From the NCBI GenBank assembly GCA_028278135.1, contig JANQEW010000008.1:1-64000 (forward strand): a stretch of DNA of 64,000 bases, read 5' to 3'. A program made the translations under genes and the position numbers. Shown piece by piece: positions 1-8,952 of this stretch; the first letter of the stretch is position 1, and each line of letters begins with the position of its first letter. This DNA is from Rhodospirillales bacterium. GTDB taxonomy: Bacteria; Pseudomonadota; Alphaproteobacteria; Rhodospirillales; Rhodospirillaceae. The notes beneath the pieces are model-generated. The model saw only the letters and a program-made list of their open reading frames with translations. It searched no databases and was not told the origin of the DNA.

Positions 1-207
1 CTCCACATGCGCAGTCGATATCGTGATTCCACGGGCCTTTTCTTCCGGCGCACGGTCAATCTGATCATACGCCGTGTAACGCGCACTTCCCTTCTCTGCT
101 AGCACTTTTGTAATGGCCGCCGTCAGAGACGTCTTGCCGTGGTCAACATGGCCTATCGTCCCAACGTTGCAATGTGGTTTCTTACGTTCGAATTTTTCCT
201 TGGCCAT
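1..207 (-). CDS. tuf: Elongation factor Tu, N-terminal part (runs off window)
   Basis: Translation GTPase that delivers aminoacyl-tRNA to the ribosome. Only the first 69 codons are in the window and the gene continues past base 1. The translation begins [20 protein letters not shown] and contains the P-loop GHVDHGKT followed by [12 protein letters not shown], the G2 effector region. It lies downstream of tRNA-Tyr and tRNA-Gly on the same strand, the usual alphaproteobacterial tRNA-tuf arrangement, so all three are probably co-transcribed from a promoter near 513-540. The start is the only ATG giving the standard N-terminus. Confidence 0.97.
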   Translation of the reverse strand, partial: MAKEKFERKKPHCNVGTIGHVDHGKTSLTAAITKVLAEKGSARYTAYDQIDRAPEEKARGITISTAHVE

Positions 208-256
208 GCTTTTATCCTTGATGATTTCACGCGATTCGGCCCTGCTCAGCACACAG

Positions 257-327
257 AGCGGGTGAGGGGAATCGAACCCCCGTCGTAAGCTTGGAAGGCT
301 TCTGCTCTACCATTAAGCTACACCCGC
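257..327 (-). tRNA. tRNA-Gly (anticodon TCC)
   Basis: The reverse strand folds as a cloverleaf. The acceptor arms GCGGGTG and CACCCGC pair, the D arm contains AATGGTA, the anticodon loop is CTTCCAA (anticodon TCC), and the T loop is GGTTCGATTCC. No CCA is encoded after the discriminator T. It sits between tRNA-Tyr and tuf. Confidence 0.95.
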
Positions 328-382
328 AGTCCTCAATTACCCAAACCACATATTGGGCTTGACGTGTGGCGCCCTCCCTCCC

Positions 383-468
383 TGGTAGAGGGGGTTGGAT
401 TCGAACCAACGAAGGCACTAGCCAACGGATTTACAGTCCGTCCCCTTTAACCTCTCGGGCACCCCTCC
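383..468 (-). tRNA. tRNA-Tyr (anticodon GTA)
   Basis: Class II tRNA on the reverse strand, 86 nt including an encoded CCA at 383-385. The acceptor GGAGGGG pairs with CCCCTCT, the anticodon region GACTGTAAATCC gives GTA, a long variable arm follows, and the T arm is GTTGGTTCGAATCCAAC. It is the first gene of the tRNA-Tyr / tRNA-Gly / tuf unit. Confidence 0.95.
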
Positions 469-512
469 AGCATACCCCCCCCTGAGGGGGTGGGAAGCAG
501 CAGCTCATCAGC

Positions 513-540
513 AATATATACTAGTTTGCGTTTGCTACAA
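513..540 (-). promoter_or_regulatory. Candidate promoter of the tRNA-Tyr/tRNA-Gly/tuf unit
   Basis: On the reverse strand a -10-like TATATT (513-518) lies 16 bp from a weak -35-like TTGTAG (535-540), about 45 bp upstream of the mature tRNA-Tyr 5' end. Position and -10 quality support it; the -35 matches the consensus poorly. Confidence 0.35.
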
Positions 541-578
541 GCATCGTATCCGGTGCCCTGTCAGATCTTATATTCTGC

Positions 579-607
579 AGCATTCTGACAGAATGCTATA
601 GAATGCT
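579..607. repeat. Perfect 8-bp hairpin plus partial tandem copy before rlmB
   Basis: AGCATTCT (579-586), loop GAC, AGAATGCT (590-597) form a perfect dyad. The right arm is then repeated at 600-607, three bases from the rlmB ATG. It could act on rlmB translation or be a by-product of the duplication process seen across the window. No T-run follows, so it is not a terminator. Confidence 0.5.
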
Positions 608-610
608 GAG

Positions 611-1519
611 ATGAACAAGCGTGAGAAATATGACAGATTACGCTGTGATCTGTTCTGCAGGATGCAGCGTCATGCCCCTGTAGTCGTCTCACAGCGGCGA
701 AAGAATCCGCGGTGGAATCATCAGCAAGTCTTCTGGATTTACGGGCGTCATGCGACTCTGTCGGCATTAGCCAATCCTCACAGGTCATGCAAGCGTCTGC
801 TCATCACAGCCGAGGCAGCGGCCGTTACCGTTACAGGAGGAGCCTTGTTAAGATTATATGATGACAAAAACGCTTACAGTCCTCTCCCACGGATAGAGCT
901 CGTAGAGTCATATGTACTCGATAAAATGATTCCAGGCGTGGCCCATCAGGGTATCGCTGCCCAAGTGACACCGCTGAAGCCCCTGCCTCTCTCTGCCATT
1001 CTAGAGAGTTCTTTAAAAATAAAGAAATCTATTGTATTAGTGTTAGATCAGATGACTGACCCTCGCAATATAGGGGCCGTCATGCGTTCTGCAGCGGCTT
1101 TCGGAGCTCTGGCTGTCGTGATGCAAGAGAGGCACGCACCAGTAGAAACGGGTGCGCTGGCTCGAGCAGCCTCTGGGAGCCTGGAGCATGTGCCACTAGC
1201 CCGGACTATTAATATAGCCAGAACACTCGAAACCTTCAAAGAGGCCGGATTCTGGGTCATTGGCCTGGACGTGACAGCCCCACTGTCTCTCGCACAGACA
1301 AAGCAGGCTGACCGCGTTGTCTTAGTGCTGGGATCAGAAGGACAGGGCCTGCGTCATTTAGTGCGTGCGCACTGCGATAGCCTCGCTTGCTTGCCGATCA
1401 CAGGAGCTGTGGAGAGTCTGAATGTGTCCAATGCCGCAGCCGTGGCGTTGTACGAAATGACGCCCATCAGATCGAGGGGCACTCACTCACCGAGGAGTCG
1501 TGGTCCCGTAGCCGAATGA
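611..1519 (+). CDS. rlmB: 23S rRNA (guanosine-2'-O-)-methyltransferase RlmB
   Basis: SpoU-family (SPOUT) methyltransferase that 2'-O-methylates a 23S rRNA guanosine. The N-terminal substrate-binding region opens with WIYGRHATLSAL at about residue 40. The three SpoU motifs are present: LDQMTDPRNIGAVMRSA (about 142-158), LVLGSEGQGLR (about 237-248) and PITGAVESLNVSNAAAVALYE near the end. The product is 302 aa. The first 40 residues are basic and not conserved, so the start could be later, for example the ATG at 662. It is divergent from the tRNA-tuf unit, as in many alphaproteobacteria. Confidence 0.9.
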   Translation: MNKREKYDRLRCDLFCRMQRHAPVVVSQRRKNPRWNHQQVFWIYGRHATLSALANPHRSCKRLLITAEAAAVTVTGGALLRLYDDKNAYSPLPRIELVESYVLDKMIPGVAHQGIAAQVTPLKPLPLSAILESSLKIKKSIVLVLDQMTDPRNIGAVMRSAAAFGALAVVMQERHAPVETGALARAASGSLEHVPLARTINIARTLETFKEAGFWVIGLDVTAPLSLAQTKQADRVVLVLGSEGQGLRHLVRAHCDSLACLPITGAVESLNVSNAAAVALYEMTPIRSRGTHSPRSRGPVAE

Positions 1520-1559
1520 GGCTAGTGCCATTCTAATCACGAATAGTCAGGTAACCCGC

Positions 1560-2453
1560 ATGACAATACGCTATGATCTTCCTCTATGGCGTCCCCCATC
1601 TGAAGGTAGTAGTTTGATTATACAATCAACTATAGGGTGTAGTTATAATCATTGTTCATTCTGTTCTATGTACACGAATAAGGTGTTCAGAATACGCCCG
1701 CTTGAGCATATTTTCTCTGACATAGACGCCGGTGCTCGCGACTGGCCACAGGCCCATCGGGTGTTTCTCGCAGACGGAGACGCCATGTCTTTACAGACAG
1801 AATCCCTGCACAGGATTCTGGACTACCTGCACGCCCGTTTACCCAGGCTAGCGCGCGTGTCTTCCTATGCCACGCCGGACAACATTAACCGCAAGTCAGT
1901 CAAAGCGCTCGCAAGCCTCAAAGCGCGCAAGTTATCCCTGATCTACCTGGGGATCGAGTCGGGCCATATAGAGATTCTCAAGCGTATTGCTAAGGGCGCT
2001 TCCCCTCGAGGCATAGCCAGGGCTATTCAGCGGGCTAGCGAGGCTGGATTTCAAGTGTCATGCATGGTGATTCTGGGGCTTGGGGGTCGCGAATATTCAG
2101 AGCGCCATATCGCTGCAACGGTAGAACTGGTCAACGCTGCTCCGCCTACGTATCTGTCCACCTTGCAACTCGATCTTCACAGGGCCGCTGCGCCTGGCTT
2201 TGTGCCTCGTTGGGAAAGACACGGCCGTCCCTTTCAGTCATTGAACGACGACGAATGTTTAGGGGAAATGGCTCGCTTAGTCGCAGGGGTAGCACCCGCA
2301 CGCCCAATCATCTTCCGCTCGAACCACGCTTCCAATGCCTTATCGTTGGGTGGCATCTTACCAAGAGATAAGGAGGCAATATTGAGGACCATTGCCCAGG
2401 CGCGCAATGCGGCAGACTCTTGGCTGCGACCGCGCTCTCTGCGTGGTTATTAG
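1560..2453 (+). CDS. Radical SAM protein, function unknown
   Basis: Probable [4Fe-4S]/S-adenosylmethionine radical enzyme of 297 aa. The cluster motif near the N-terminus is GCSYNHCSFC (C27, C32, C35), spaced C-x4-C-x2-C instead of the canonical C-x3-C-x2-C. I recall this spacing, with the following FRIRPL, from a widespread uncharacterised subfamily with N-terminal signature PLWRPPSE. Downstream are a GxDxxS-like strand (LADGDAMS) and YLGIESGH, typical of radical SAM barrels. There is no B12-binding domain. It sits alone between rlmB and rpmB with no partner gene that reveals the substrate. Confidence 0.8.
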   Translation: MTIRYDLPLWRPPSEGSSLIIQSTIGCSYNHCSFCSMYTNKVFRIRPLEHIFSDIDAGARDWPQAHRVFLADGDAMSLQTESLHRILDYLHARLPRLARVSSYATPDNINRKSVKALASLKARKLSLIYLGIESGHIEILKRIAKGASPRGIARAIQRASEAGFQVSCMVILGLGGREYSERHIAATVELVNAAPPTYLSTLQLDLHRAAAPGFVPRWERHGRPFQSLNDDECLGEMARLVAGVAPARPIIFRSNHASNALSLGGILPRDKEAILRTIAQARNAADSWLRPRSLRGY

Positions 2454-2618
2454 GTCTCGAAGGTCCAACAGACGGCGAGCTCATGACGCCCTCTTGTGTC
2501 TGTGATGACTGCACGAGGATGCAGTCGGGAAAAGTCACGACTCTCCGGAGGAATCACCTTGACTGACGGACACGTTGAAGAGATCCTACAAAAAGGCAGG
2601 AGACAAATGGAGGGATGT

Positions 2619-2924
2619 ATGGTCCGGCGTTGTGCCATCACAGGAAAGGGTGTGTTGGTTGGCCACAACGTGAGCCATGCCAACAATAAGGCGAAGCGTC
2701 GCTTTTTCCCGAATTTACAGAAAACAAAAGTGTGGAGCGATGTTTTAGGACAATCTGTAAGATTACGCCTTTCTATCAAGGGGCTGCGTAGCATAGAACA
2801 CAACGGTGGGATAGACTCTTATCTGTATGCGAAACCTGATGCACAGCTTACTGCGGGAGCTCGCCGCCTGAAGAGGCGGATTCTCTCTGCCCTGGCACTT
2901 CACGAGGCTGAGGGACCCGATTAA
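2619..2924 (+). CDS. rpmB: 50S ribosomal protein L28
   Basis: Structural protein of the large ribosomal subunit. The translation [20 protein letters not shown], then [13 protein letters not shown], is the standard alphaproteobacterial L28 N-terminus; the product is 101 aa. An ATG at 2607 in frame has a better placed AGGAG (2598-2602) and would add four residues (MEGC). I chose 2619 because family members begin M-x-R-R-C, but 2607 is a real alternative. Confidence 0.95.
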   Translation: MVRRCAITGKGVLVGHNVSHANNKAKRRFFPNLQKTKVWSDVLGQSVRLRLSIKGLRSIEHNGGIDSYLYAKPDAQLTAGARRLKRRILSALALHEAEGPD

Positions 2925-2975
2925 TCTCCCTGCTAACCCAGCTGAAATAATAAGTGATCAAGTGAAGTTTTCTTG

Positions 2976-3009
2976 TGAGTGTCACGTACTGTTGAGTGTC
3001 ACGTACTGT
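2976..3009. repeat. Perfect 17-bp tandem duplication
   Basis: TGAGTGTCACGTACTGT occurs at 2976-2992 and again, abutting, at 2993-3009. It is followed by further GTGACAC half-sites to about 3022, giving local dyads. It lies in the spacer between rpmB and the DAHP synthase gene. Confidence 0.95.
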
Positions 3010-3108
3010 GACACGTGACACTGTAGAGACAGAAGGAGAGAGGGAGGGGAGTGTCTCTAGGATTCCCTGCCCTGCTTCTTGCTCTCTTCTCCCTGATCGA
3101 GGCGACCC

Positions 3109-4530
3109 ATGGCAGATATGTGGACCAGACAAGACTGGCGTTCTCGACACGCTAAACATCTTCCAGATTACCCAGATCGGACTCGTCTGGCTGGTGTTGA
3201 GGAACGGTTGCGCACCTTTCCGCCGCTTGTTTTTGCTGGAGAGGCAAGGCGTTTGCAGCAGGCCATGGCAAAGGTCGGCGCTGGTCATGCCTTCTTATTA
3301 CAAGGAGGGGATTGCGCTGAAAGCTTTGCGGATTTCAATGCGAACATTATCCGCGATACCTTCCGTGTGATCCTCCAGATGGCCGTGGTCCTGACGTTCA
3401 GCGGATCTATGCCTGTTGTCAAGGTCGGCCGCATGGGGGGGCAGTTTGCCAAGCCACGTTCTGCACCAACAGAAACACGTGGCGGTCTCACACTGCCAGC
3501 CTATTGCGGTGATATGATTAACGGGCTTGACTTCACTGTAGGGGCTCGTACGCCTGATCCTGAGCGAATGTTACAGGCTTATCACCAATCAGCGGCAACC
3601 CTGAATCTTCTACGCGCCTTTGCTCAGGGTGGCTATGCCGACCTGCATAGAGTGCATCAGTGGACCTTGGATTTCATTGCGGGGAGCCCGCAGTGGGAAC
3701 GCTACAGGGATCTCTGTAACCGTATCGGTGAGACTCTGGATTTTATGGCTGCCTGCAATTTAACGTCGAATATCGTGCCACAGATTCACGAGACAGACTT
3801 CTTTACCTCGCATGAGGCTCTACTCCTTCCCTACGAGGAAGCCTTAACACGCTTAGATTCGACGAGCGGGGACTGGTACTGCTGCTCTGCACACATGCTG
3901 TGGATTGGGGACCGCACACGCCAGGTTGATGGTGCCCATGTCGCTTTTCTACGTGGTGTGCGTAATCCTATCGGGGTTAAGGTGGGACCGTCCGTTACAA
4001 AAGACGACCTGCTGCGTCTCTGTACGATTCTCAATCCAGGGAACGAGACAGGTCGACTCACTATCATCGTTCGCATGGGCGAGAAAATTACGACACGCCT
4101 CCCCGCCCTCATCCGGGCTGTGAAGGAAAACGGTTATCAGGTGGTCTGGGCTTGTGACCCTATGCATGCTAATACCATCAAGACAGAAAATGGCTTCAAG
4201 ACTCGTTCATTTGATCGCATCTTAGGCGAGGTGCAGCGTTATTTCGCTATTCATCGCGCTGAGGGAACACATCCCGGTGGCGTGCATGTAGAACTCACGG
4301 GTCAGGAGGTTACAGAATGCCTCGGGGGCTCACAGGCGATCACGGAGGCTGGCCTAGCGGAGCGCTATCATACCTTCTGCGATCCGCGTCTGAATGTCAG
4401 TCAGGCGCTTGAATTAGTCTTTCTATTGGCAGAAACTCTCCAACAGGCGCGGAAACATCTGAGCGCTGCTTTTACACAATCTATAAATGTATCGGCACGG
4501 CCTGGGAAAAGTTATCCCTCCTCCAAGTGA
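3109..4530 (+). CDS. aroF: Type II 3-deoxy-7-phosphoheptulonate synthase (DAHP synthase)
   Basis: First enzyme of the shikimate pathway, condensing PEP and erythrose 4-phosphate. The 473-aa sequence is of the plant/mycobacterial type II class, unrelated in sequence to E. coli AroG. It shows [12 protein letters not shown] (metal-ligand C69), [17 protein letters not shown] (about 102-118), and later [20 protein letters not shown] and [14 protein letters not shown] with expected metal ligands. Its 3' end overlaps the convergent lptG by 19 bp. The ATG follows a spacer carrying a tandem duplication. Confidence 0.95.
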   Translation: MADMWTRQDWRSRHAKHLPDYPDRTRLAGVEERLRTFPPLVFAGEARRLQQAMAKVGAGHAFLLQGGDCAESFADFNANIIRDTFRVILQMAVVLTFSGSMPVVKVGRMGGQFAKPRSAPTETRGGLTLPAYCGDMINGLDFTVGARTPDPERMLQAYHQSAATLNLLRAFAQGGYADLHRVHQWTLDFIAGSPQWERYRDLCNRIGETLDFMAACNLTSNIVPQIHETDFFTSHEALLLPYEEALTRLDSTSGDWYCCSAHMLWIGDRTRQVDGAHVAFLRGVRNPIGVKVGPSVTKDDLLRLCTILNPGNETGRLTIIVRMGEKITTRLPALIRAVKENGYQVVWACDPMHANTIKTENGFKTRSFDRILGEVQRYFAIHRAEGTHPGGVHVELTGQEVTECLGGSQAITEAGLAERYHTFCDPRLNVSQALELVFLLAETLQQARKHLSAAFTQSINVSARPGKSYPSSK

Positions 4531-5639
4531 AAAACGGCCGCCAACCCTAATGAACCCATGATGAGAGGGGGGCTCCATGCGGCAAACTCCAGTGGCAAAA
4601 TGGCTAGTTTACCAAGAGCGTAAGTGATCTTGGAGAAGAAATACAGCAGAAATCCAACACTGATGCCCCCCACAATCCGCGCACCACCCTTGGCATTGCG
4701 ATGATTCAGCGGCATCACAAATGCGGCGGCCACTAAAACGATAGCACAGAGCAAAAAAGGTGAGGCGACGAGGGTTTGCAGGTACAAACGGTAAATATGC
4801 GTGGATAATCCTGCCGTTTCAAAAGAGCGGATGGCACTAGGCAGTAGCCACACGGACACCCTTTCCGGGGAAGAGAAATTCTCCTGGACACTCTCTATGC
4901 TAGTTGGTAAGTACAGGATGTCAAGATTCCGCGGCTTGTATCCAGGTTTAAAAATACGCACATTATACAATATATAATAATGCTCATTCCACAATAGACC
5001 ACTGGAGGCTTCTAAGCGCGCGACAAAATCTCCCCAGCTCTGGAAGAGAAAGATGCTGACATCACAGAGATAAAGTCTCTGCATCTGCCCGTCATGATTT
5101 GTCCGACCAGCATGGAGCACAGATTGTCGCTCTCCTACCCTCTCATGCAGCCAAAGATCTGCCGCTAATGGCAAATGAGTGCCGTGCAGCAGAACATTCT
5201 CCAGAATCTCATAGCGAGCATACAGGGCCGCTCCTAGCGGGTTGAGCAGTGTTATGTTGCCAAGACCGAGCAACAGTGTGATCAACAAGACCGGCAGCAG
5301 GAACTGCCATGCCGATACCCCTACCGCACGGATCACGATTAGCTCGCGAGAACGCGAAAGCTGCCAGAAGACAACCATGCTTCCCAGCATCACTGAAAAA
5401 GGCAGCACGGTGTTCACCATCTGCGGCAGTTTTAAGAGGGCAAGGCCAAACAGAACGGCAAGGGACAGATCGGGATCGGCGGCTGTACGCCTGAGGAGTT
5501 CAATCGTATCAAAAAGCAGAAAAAGCGCTACAATCATCAGCAGCACGGCTCCAAAGTCTACGAGGAAGTGGCGGCCGATGTAAGTATGGAGAATCAGGAG
5601 ATGACTCCTTGCCTTGCACACAGTCCCCCTTGAAAGCAT
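4512..5639 (-). CDS. lptG: LPS export permease LptG
   Basis: Inner-membrane permease of the LptB2FG transporter that extracts LPS for transport to the outer membrane. The 375-aa product has [10 protein letters not shown] at the start of TM1, [12 protein letters not shown], a second and third TM around [31 protein letters not shown] (the coupling-helix region), a periplasmic beta-jellyroll middle and three C-terminal TMs. The LptF partner is not adjacent, although the two are often paired. The start is uncertain because the first 14 residues look unconserved. Confidence 0.88.
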   Translation of the reverse strand: MLSRGTVCKARSHLLILHTYIGRHFLVDFGAVLLMIVALFLLFDTIELLRRTAADPDLSLAVLFGLALLKLPQMVNTVLPFSVMLGSMVVFWQLSRSRELIVIRAVGVSAWQFLLPVLLITLLLGLGNITLLNPLGAALYARYEILENVLLHGTHLPLAADLWLHERVGERQSVLHAGRTNHDGQMQRLYLCDVSIFLFQSWGDFVARLEASSGLLWNEHYYILYNVRIFKPGYKPRNLDILYLPTSIESVQENFSSPERVSVWLLPSAIRSFETAGLSTHIYRLYLQTLVASPFLLCAIVLVAAAFVMPLNHRNAKGGARIVGGISVGFLLYFFSKITYALGKLAILPLEFAAWSPPLIMGSLGLAAVFHLEEG

Positions 5640-5690
5640 CCGGGCAAGGCCACATGTGTGCGGTACGCTTTTCCCATACTGGTTGCCTTT

Positions 5691-5730
5691 TTCAGAAAAT
5701 TCTTCTCAGGTTCAGAAAATTCTTCTCAGG
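5691..5730. repeat. Perfect 20-bp tandem duplication
   Basis: TTCAGAAAATTCTTCTCAGG occurs at 5691-5710 and 5711-5730 with no gap or mismatch. The second copy ends ten bases before the ATG of the cobalamin adenosyltransferase, and its CAGG is the only Shine-Dalgarno-like element there. Confidence 0.97.
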
Positions 5731-5739
5731 ATATATTAT

Positions 5740-6339
5740 ATGATGATACAATTAACACGTATATATACGCGCAGCGGTGATAAAGGTAGGACATCCCTTT
5801 CAACAGGGAAACGTGTCAAGAAACACGATATACGCGTCCATACCTATGGAACAGTAGACGAAACAAACGCTGTTATTGGCCTAGCCCGTCTGCATACTCA
5901 GACATTGGCACAGCATGACGCCATGTTAGCACGGCTTCAGAATGATCTTTTCGATCTTGGCGCTGACCTGTGTACACCGCTTGATTCTGCCGCGGCAGAA
6001 AAAAGCACTCCTCTCAGGATGACTGTATTACAAGTCGAGAGACTAGAACGTGAAATAGACGCCATGAACGCTCAGCTGCAGCCCCTCGCTTCGTTTATTC
6101 TTCCGGGTGGAACGGCTGCAGCGGCTCATTTACATCATGCCCGTACCGTATGCCGGCGTGCTGAGCGCCTTCTCGTGGAATTAGCAGCACTCGAACCAGA
6201 AGGTGTCAATACAGTTGCTATCCAGTACTTGAATCGTCTGTCCGATCATCTTTTCGTGCTCGCGCGCCATGTGAACGATCACGGCCGAGCAGATGTGTTG
6301 TGGGTACCAGGTGGAGAACAAAAAGGTGAACATGATTGA
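5740..6339 (+). CDS. Cob(I)yrinic acid a,c-diamide / cob(I)alamin adenosyltransferase, PduO type
   Basis: Makes adenosylcobalamin from cob(I)alamin and ATP, and often supplies methylmalonyl-CoA mutase directly. The 199-aa product has the PduO/MMAB motifs: IYTRSGDKGRTSL at the N-terminus (ATP site), TYGTVDETNAVIGLAR, RTVCRRAERLLVEL and QYLNRLSDHLFVLAR. Start 5740 or 5743 (adjacent ATGs) gives the usual N-terminus; upstream sequence is the tandem repeat. It overlaps folP by 8 bp. The MeaB gene at the far end of the window is a functional relative. Confidence 0.93.
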   Translation: MMIQLTRIYTRSGDKGRTSLSTGKRVKKHDIRVHTYGTVDETNAVIGLARLHTQTLAQHDAMLARLQNDLFDLGADLCTPLDSAAAEKSTPLRMTVLQVERLEREIDAMNAQLQPLASFILPGGTAAAAHLHHARTVCRRAERLLVELAALEPEGVNTVAIQYLNRLSDHLFVLARHVNDHGRADVLWVPGGEQKGEHD

Positions 6340-7543
6340 TCATGATCCGCTGCCCTATGAGCAAAATGACTGTCAGAAAAAGGACATTGCTAGTCGAGCA
6401 CCAGCAAGCAACCATAGGGATTCAGACCAGTACAATCTCGGCACTCCCGCTGCACTTCCCAACCATACGTTTTATCTTGTGCCTGTTGGGCTTGTTTTCG
6501 GGGAAGCCTCTGAGATCGCGGTCAAAGACGGACGAGCCCTCCCTTTAGTAGGCGGTCCACTCGCTTTTACGGCATGCGAAGTGATAGCCCGCCAGCCGGG
6601 AGGGACAATCACTTCAACTGTGCTGTCGCTCGACGAGGTGCGGGCATGGGTAAAAAGTACTAATAGTCCTCATTTCATTCAGTTACTAGAGAGTCTCTCT
6701 AATAGAAGAAAACCTTTTGCTGGTTTATCTTTTGAAAAACCACGTCTTATGGGAGTAGTTAATGTTACGCCAGATAGCTTCTCCGATAGGGGTGCCTTCA
6801 TCAACCCCTGTCGAGCAATTGCCCATGCCCTGTGCTTAAAGGCAGCCGGCGCAGATATCATCGACGTGGGCGGGGAGTCCACACGTCCTGGCGCCTGGCC
6901 CGTGGCACCTGCAGAGGAAATTGAACGAGTCGTCCCGGTCATACGGGCCCTGGCTGAAAGGAGTGTGCTGATCTCTATTGATACCTGCAAGGCCGCTGTG
7001 ATGGCCGCAGCCATAGAAGCGGGTGCTTCTGTTGTCAACGATGTGACTGCCCTTACTGGGGATCCTGATTCCCTAACATTGGTAGCCCGCCGCAAAGTCC
7101 CGGTCATTTTAACCCACATGCAGGGAGAGCCACGCACCATGCAGAAGAATCCGCAGTACCATATGGCTCCCCTCGATGTCTTTGACGCACTGGCTGAGCG
7201 GTTAGCGGTTTGCTTGCAGGCTGGCCTTGCCAGGGCAGACATATGTCTGGACCCTGGCATTGGTTTTGGCAAGACGGTGCTTCACAACCTAGAAATCATG
7301 GGACGCCTCGCTGTACTGCACATGTCTGGGTGTGTTATAATGTTAGGAACATCCCGTAAAAATTTTATTGCCGCTGTATCCGCCGCTGAGCCACCAGCCG
7401 CCCGCTTGCCTGGATCGCTGACAACTGCCCTTGCTGGCCTCGACCAGGGAATCTGTCTGGTACGAGTCCACGACGTTGCTGAAACCTTCCAAGCCGTTAA
7501 GGTGTGGCAGGCCATGCGGGCAGGATACTACTATGCCGACTAA
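6332..7543 (+). CDS. folP: Dihydropteroate synthase
   Basis: Joins 6-hydroxymethyl-dihydropterin diphosphate to p-aminobenzoate in folate synthesis. The catalytic TIM barrel begins at about residue 140 with PRLMGVVNVTPDSFSD, then DVGGESTRPGA, SIDTCKAAV, INDVT-like VVNDVTAL, and DPGIGFGKT; the sulfonamide-target fold is complete. The first 140 residues form an extra domain (FYLVPVGLVFGEAS, GRALPLVGGPLAFTA) seen in alphaproteobacterial homologues. Start 6332 has GGTGA just upstream and overlaps the adenosyltransferase stop; the reading frame remains open upstream. Confidence 0.94.
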   Translation: MIDHDPLPYEQNDCQKKDIASRAPASNHRDSDQYNLGTPAALPNHTFYLVPVGLVFGEASEIAVKDGRALPLVGGPLAFTACEVIARQPGGTITSTVLSLDEVRAWVKSTNSPHFIQLLESLSNRRKPFAGLSFEKPRLMGVVNVTPDSFSDRGAFINPCRAIAHALCLKAAGADIIDVGGESTRPGAWPVAPAEEIERVVPVIRALAERSVLISIDTCKAAVMAAAIEAGASVVNDVTALTGDPDSLTLVARRKVPVILTHMQGEPRTMQKNPQYHMAPLDVFDALAERLAVCLQAGLARADICLDPGIGFGKTVLHNLEIMGRLAVLHMSGCVIMLGTSRKNFIAAVSAAEPPAARLPGSLTTALAGLDQGICLVRVHDVAETFQAVKVWQAMRAGYYYAD

Positions 7544-7714
7544 AGCCGCAGTGTAATGGCTGCTCCTTGTGGCAAGCCAACCCCTTCTCTCTTGCTTCTT
7601 TCCTGCGGAGGACTTTGGATGGGCAGAAAACATGCTCTGGGAATGCGCTTGTCTCTCCTGAGATATGATATAGTATTAGGATCATTATAGTAACATGCAA
7701 ATGTATGAGGGTGC

Positions 7715-8371
7715 ATGCGGCCGCATAAATGCCGTGGGGCCGTGGGTCTCCTTGGAGGCTCATTCAATCCAGCCCACGCTGGGCATGTGTATATTAGCCT
7801 GATGGCAATCCGTGCCCTTGCCCTGGATAGGATATGGTGGTTGGTGTCACCTCAGAATCCCTTGAAGGGAGTAACTGACATGGCACCGTTACCATGGAGG
7901 CTCGCACAGGCGTACAGAATCACTGCTGACTCTCGTCATATTTCTGTTCTCAACATCGAAGCACAACTGGGGACTCATCATTCTGTTGACATCCTCTGCC
8001 GTTTGCGTAGACGGCAGCCATGCTGCTGTTTTGTTTGGTTAATGGGCGCTGATAATTTAGCTCAGGTGTCATTTTGGTGGCAATGGCCACGCCTTTTCCA
8101 TCTGGTGCCAGTGGCAGTGCTAGCCAGATATCCGTATTCTTTGCAGGCTCTGGCAAGTGTGGCCGCACAACGTTTCGCCCGCTGGCGTGTCACACCGGAT
8201 CAAGCGCATGCTTTAGCCAGACAGACGCCTCCGGTGTGGGTTTTTTTGCCGTTCCCTTCCCATCCAGACTCCGCTACTCAAATCCGCGCTGTCTCTGACA
8301 ACTTGTGGGACAACCAGACTGGTCAACATGTGTTCAGCCGCTCGTATCTCCAATCCGGAGGATGTGCTTGA
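7715..8371 (+). CDS. nadD: Nicotinate-nucleotide adenylyltransferase
   Basis: Adenylates nicotinate mononucleotide in NAD synthesis. The 218-aa product begins with the nucleotidyltransferase signature VGLLGGSFNPAHAGHV, followed by WWLVSPQNPLKG, and near the C-terminus has a degenerate ISSTxIR-like segment (DSATQIRAV). GAGGGTG lies just before the ATG. The 3' end overlaps rsfS, matching the common nadD-rsfS pair. Confidence 0.93.
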   Translation: MRPHKCRGAVGLLGGSFNPAHAGHVYISLMAIRALALDRIWWLVSPQNPLKGVTDMAPLPWRLAQAYRITADSRHISVLNIEAQLGTHHSVDILCRLRRRQPCCCFVWLMGADNLAQVSFWWQWPRLFHLVPVAVLARYPYSLQALASVAAQRFARWRVTPDQAHALARQTPPVWVFLPFPSHPDSATQIRAVSDNLWDNQTGQHVFSRSYLQSGGCA

Positions 8372-8699
8372 TGTCATCGAGACTTTGCTAGTCGATGCTC
8401 AAGCAGAAGATATTACCGTCATAGACTTGAGTGGGAAGACCTCCTTTGCAGATTACATGGTCATCGCTAGTGGTCGTTCAGCACGCCATGTTAGCGCCAT
8501 GGCCACACATTTACGCAAACGCCTCAAGGCCAGTGGTGTCCCCGTTCAGCTTGAAGGCTTGCGTGAATGCAATTGGGTGCTTCTGGACGCCGGTGACGTG
8601 GTCATTCATCTCTTGAGGCAAGAAGTCCGTGCCTTCTATAACTTAGAGAAAATGTGGATGGCACATGAAGTTGTCAGCGGAAAAAACAACTTTTCTTAG
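8328..8699 (+). CDS. rsfS: Ribosomal silencing factor RsfS
   Basis: Binds ribosomal protein L14 and blocks subunit joining when nutrients are short. The 123-aa product shows TVIDLSGKTSFADYMVIASG, SARHVSAMATHLRKRL, EGLRECNWVLLDAGDVVIHL and RAFYNLEKMW, the core of the family. The ATG at 8328 gives a 44-bp overlap with nadD; a GTG at 8361 behind GGAGG is an alternative start. RlmH, the usual third gene of this cluster, is not found downstream. Confidence 0.93.
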   Translation: MCSAARISNPEDVLDVIETLLVDAQAEDITVIDLSGKTSFADYMVIASGRSARHVSAMATHLRKRLKASGVPVQLEGLRECNWVLLDAGDVVIHLLRQEVRAFYNLEKMWMAHEVVSGKNNFS

Positions 8700-8752
8700 A
8701 TCTCTTTCAAAAACATTCCTGCTGGAGCTGGATCAGCCAGTCATCAAATACG

Positions 8753-8863
8753 GTGCGCCTCTTGCGACTGTTCTCTCATCTTGTCCCCGCCGCTTTTGCC
8801 CATGGCGAAACGCTCACCGCTGGGCACATGCAGTTTGCAGGACACGAAGATGCAGCAGTCTAA
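8753..8863 (+). pseudogene. Possible remnant of an exported protein (signal peptide only)
   Basis: A GTG-started frame of 36 codons reads MRLLRLFSHLVPAAFAHGE, then TLTAGHMQFAGHEDAAV. Basic residues, a hydrophobic run and an AFAH-type cleavage site resemble a Sec signal peptide followed by almost nothing. The stop lies exactly in the first copy of the 11-bp duplication at 8860. It may be a truncated gene, a micro-peptide, or chance; no family assigned. Confidence 0.2.
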
Positions 8864-8881
8864 GAATGACCTAAGAATGAC
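8860..8881. repeat. Perfect 11-bp tandem duplication
   Basis: CTAAGAATGAC at 8860-8870 is repeated at 8871-8881. It lies in the rsfS-sodB spacer. Confidence 0.93.
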
Positions 8882-8921
8882 TGATGCATGTCATGCGAGT
8901 TTTCAAAGGGGTGCGGCCTTT

Positions 8922-8952
8922 TTGACGGGAAGAGGCTTGACCGGGAAGAGGC
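8922..8952. repeat. Near-perfect 15/16-bp tandem duplication
   Basis: TTGACGGGAAGAGGC (8922-8936) is followed directly by TTGACCGGGAAGAGGC (8937-8952). The copies differ by one inserted C, as expected for an older duplication that has begun to diverge. Confidence 0.9.

Noticed and set aside
475-490. CCCCCTGAGGGGG near tRNA-Tyr as a terminator
   Set aside because: It lies upstream of the tRNA unit between promoter and tRNA, has only a 3-nt loop and no T-run.
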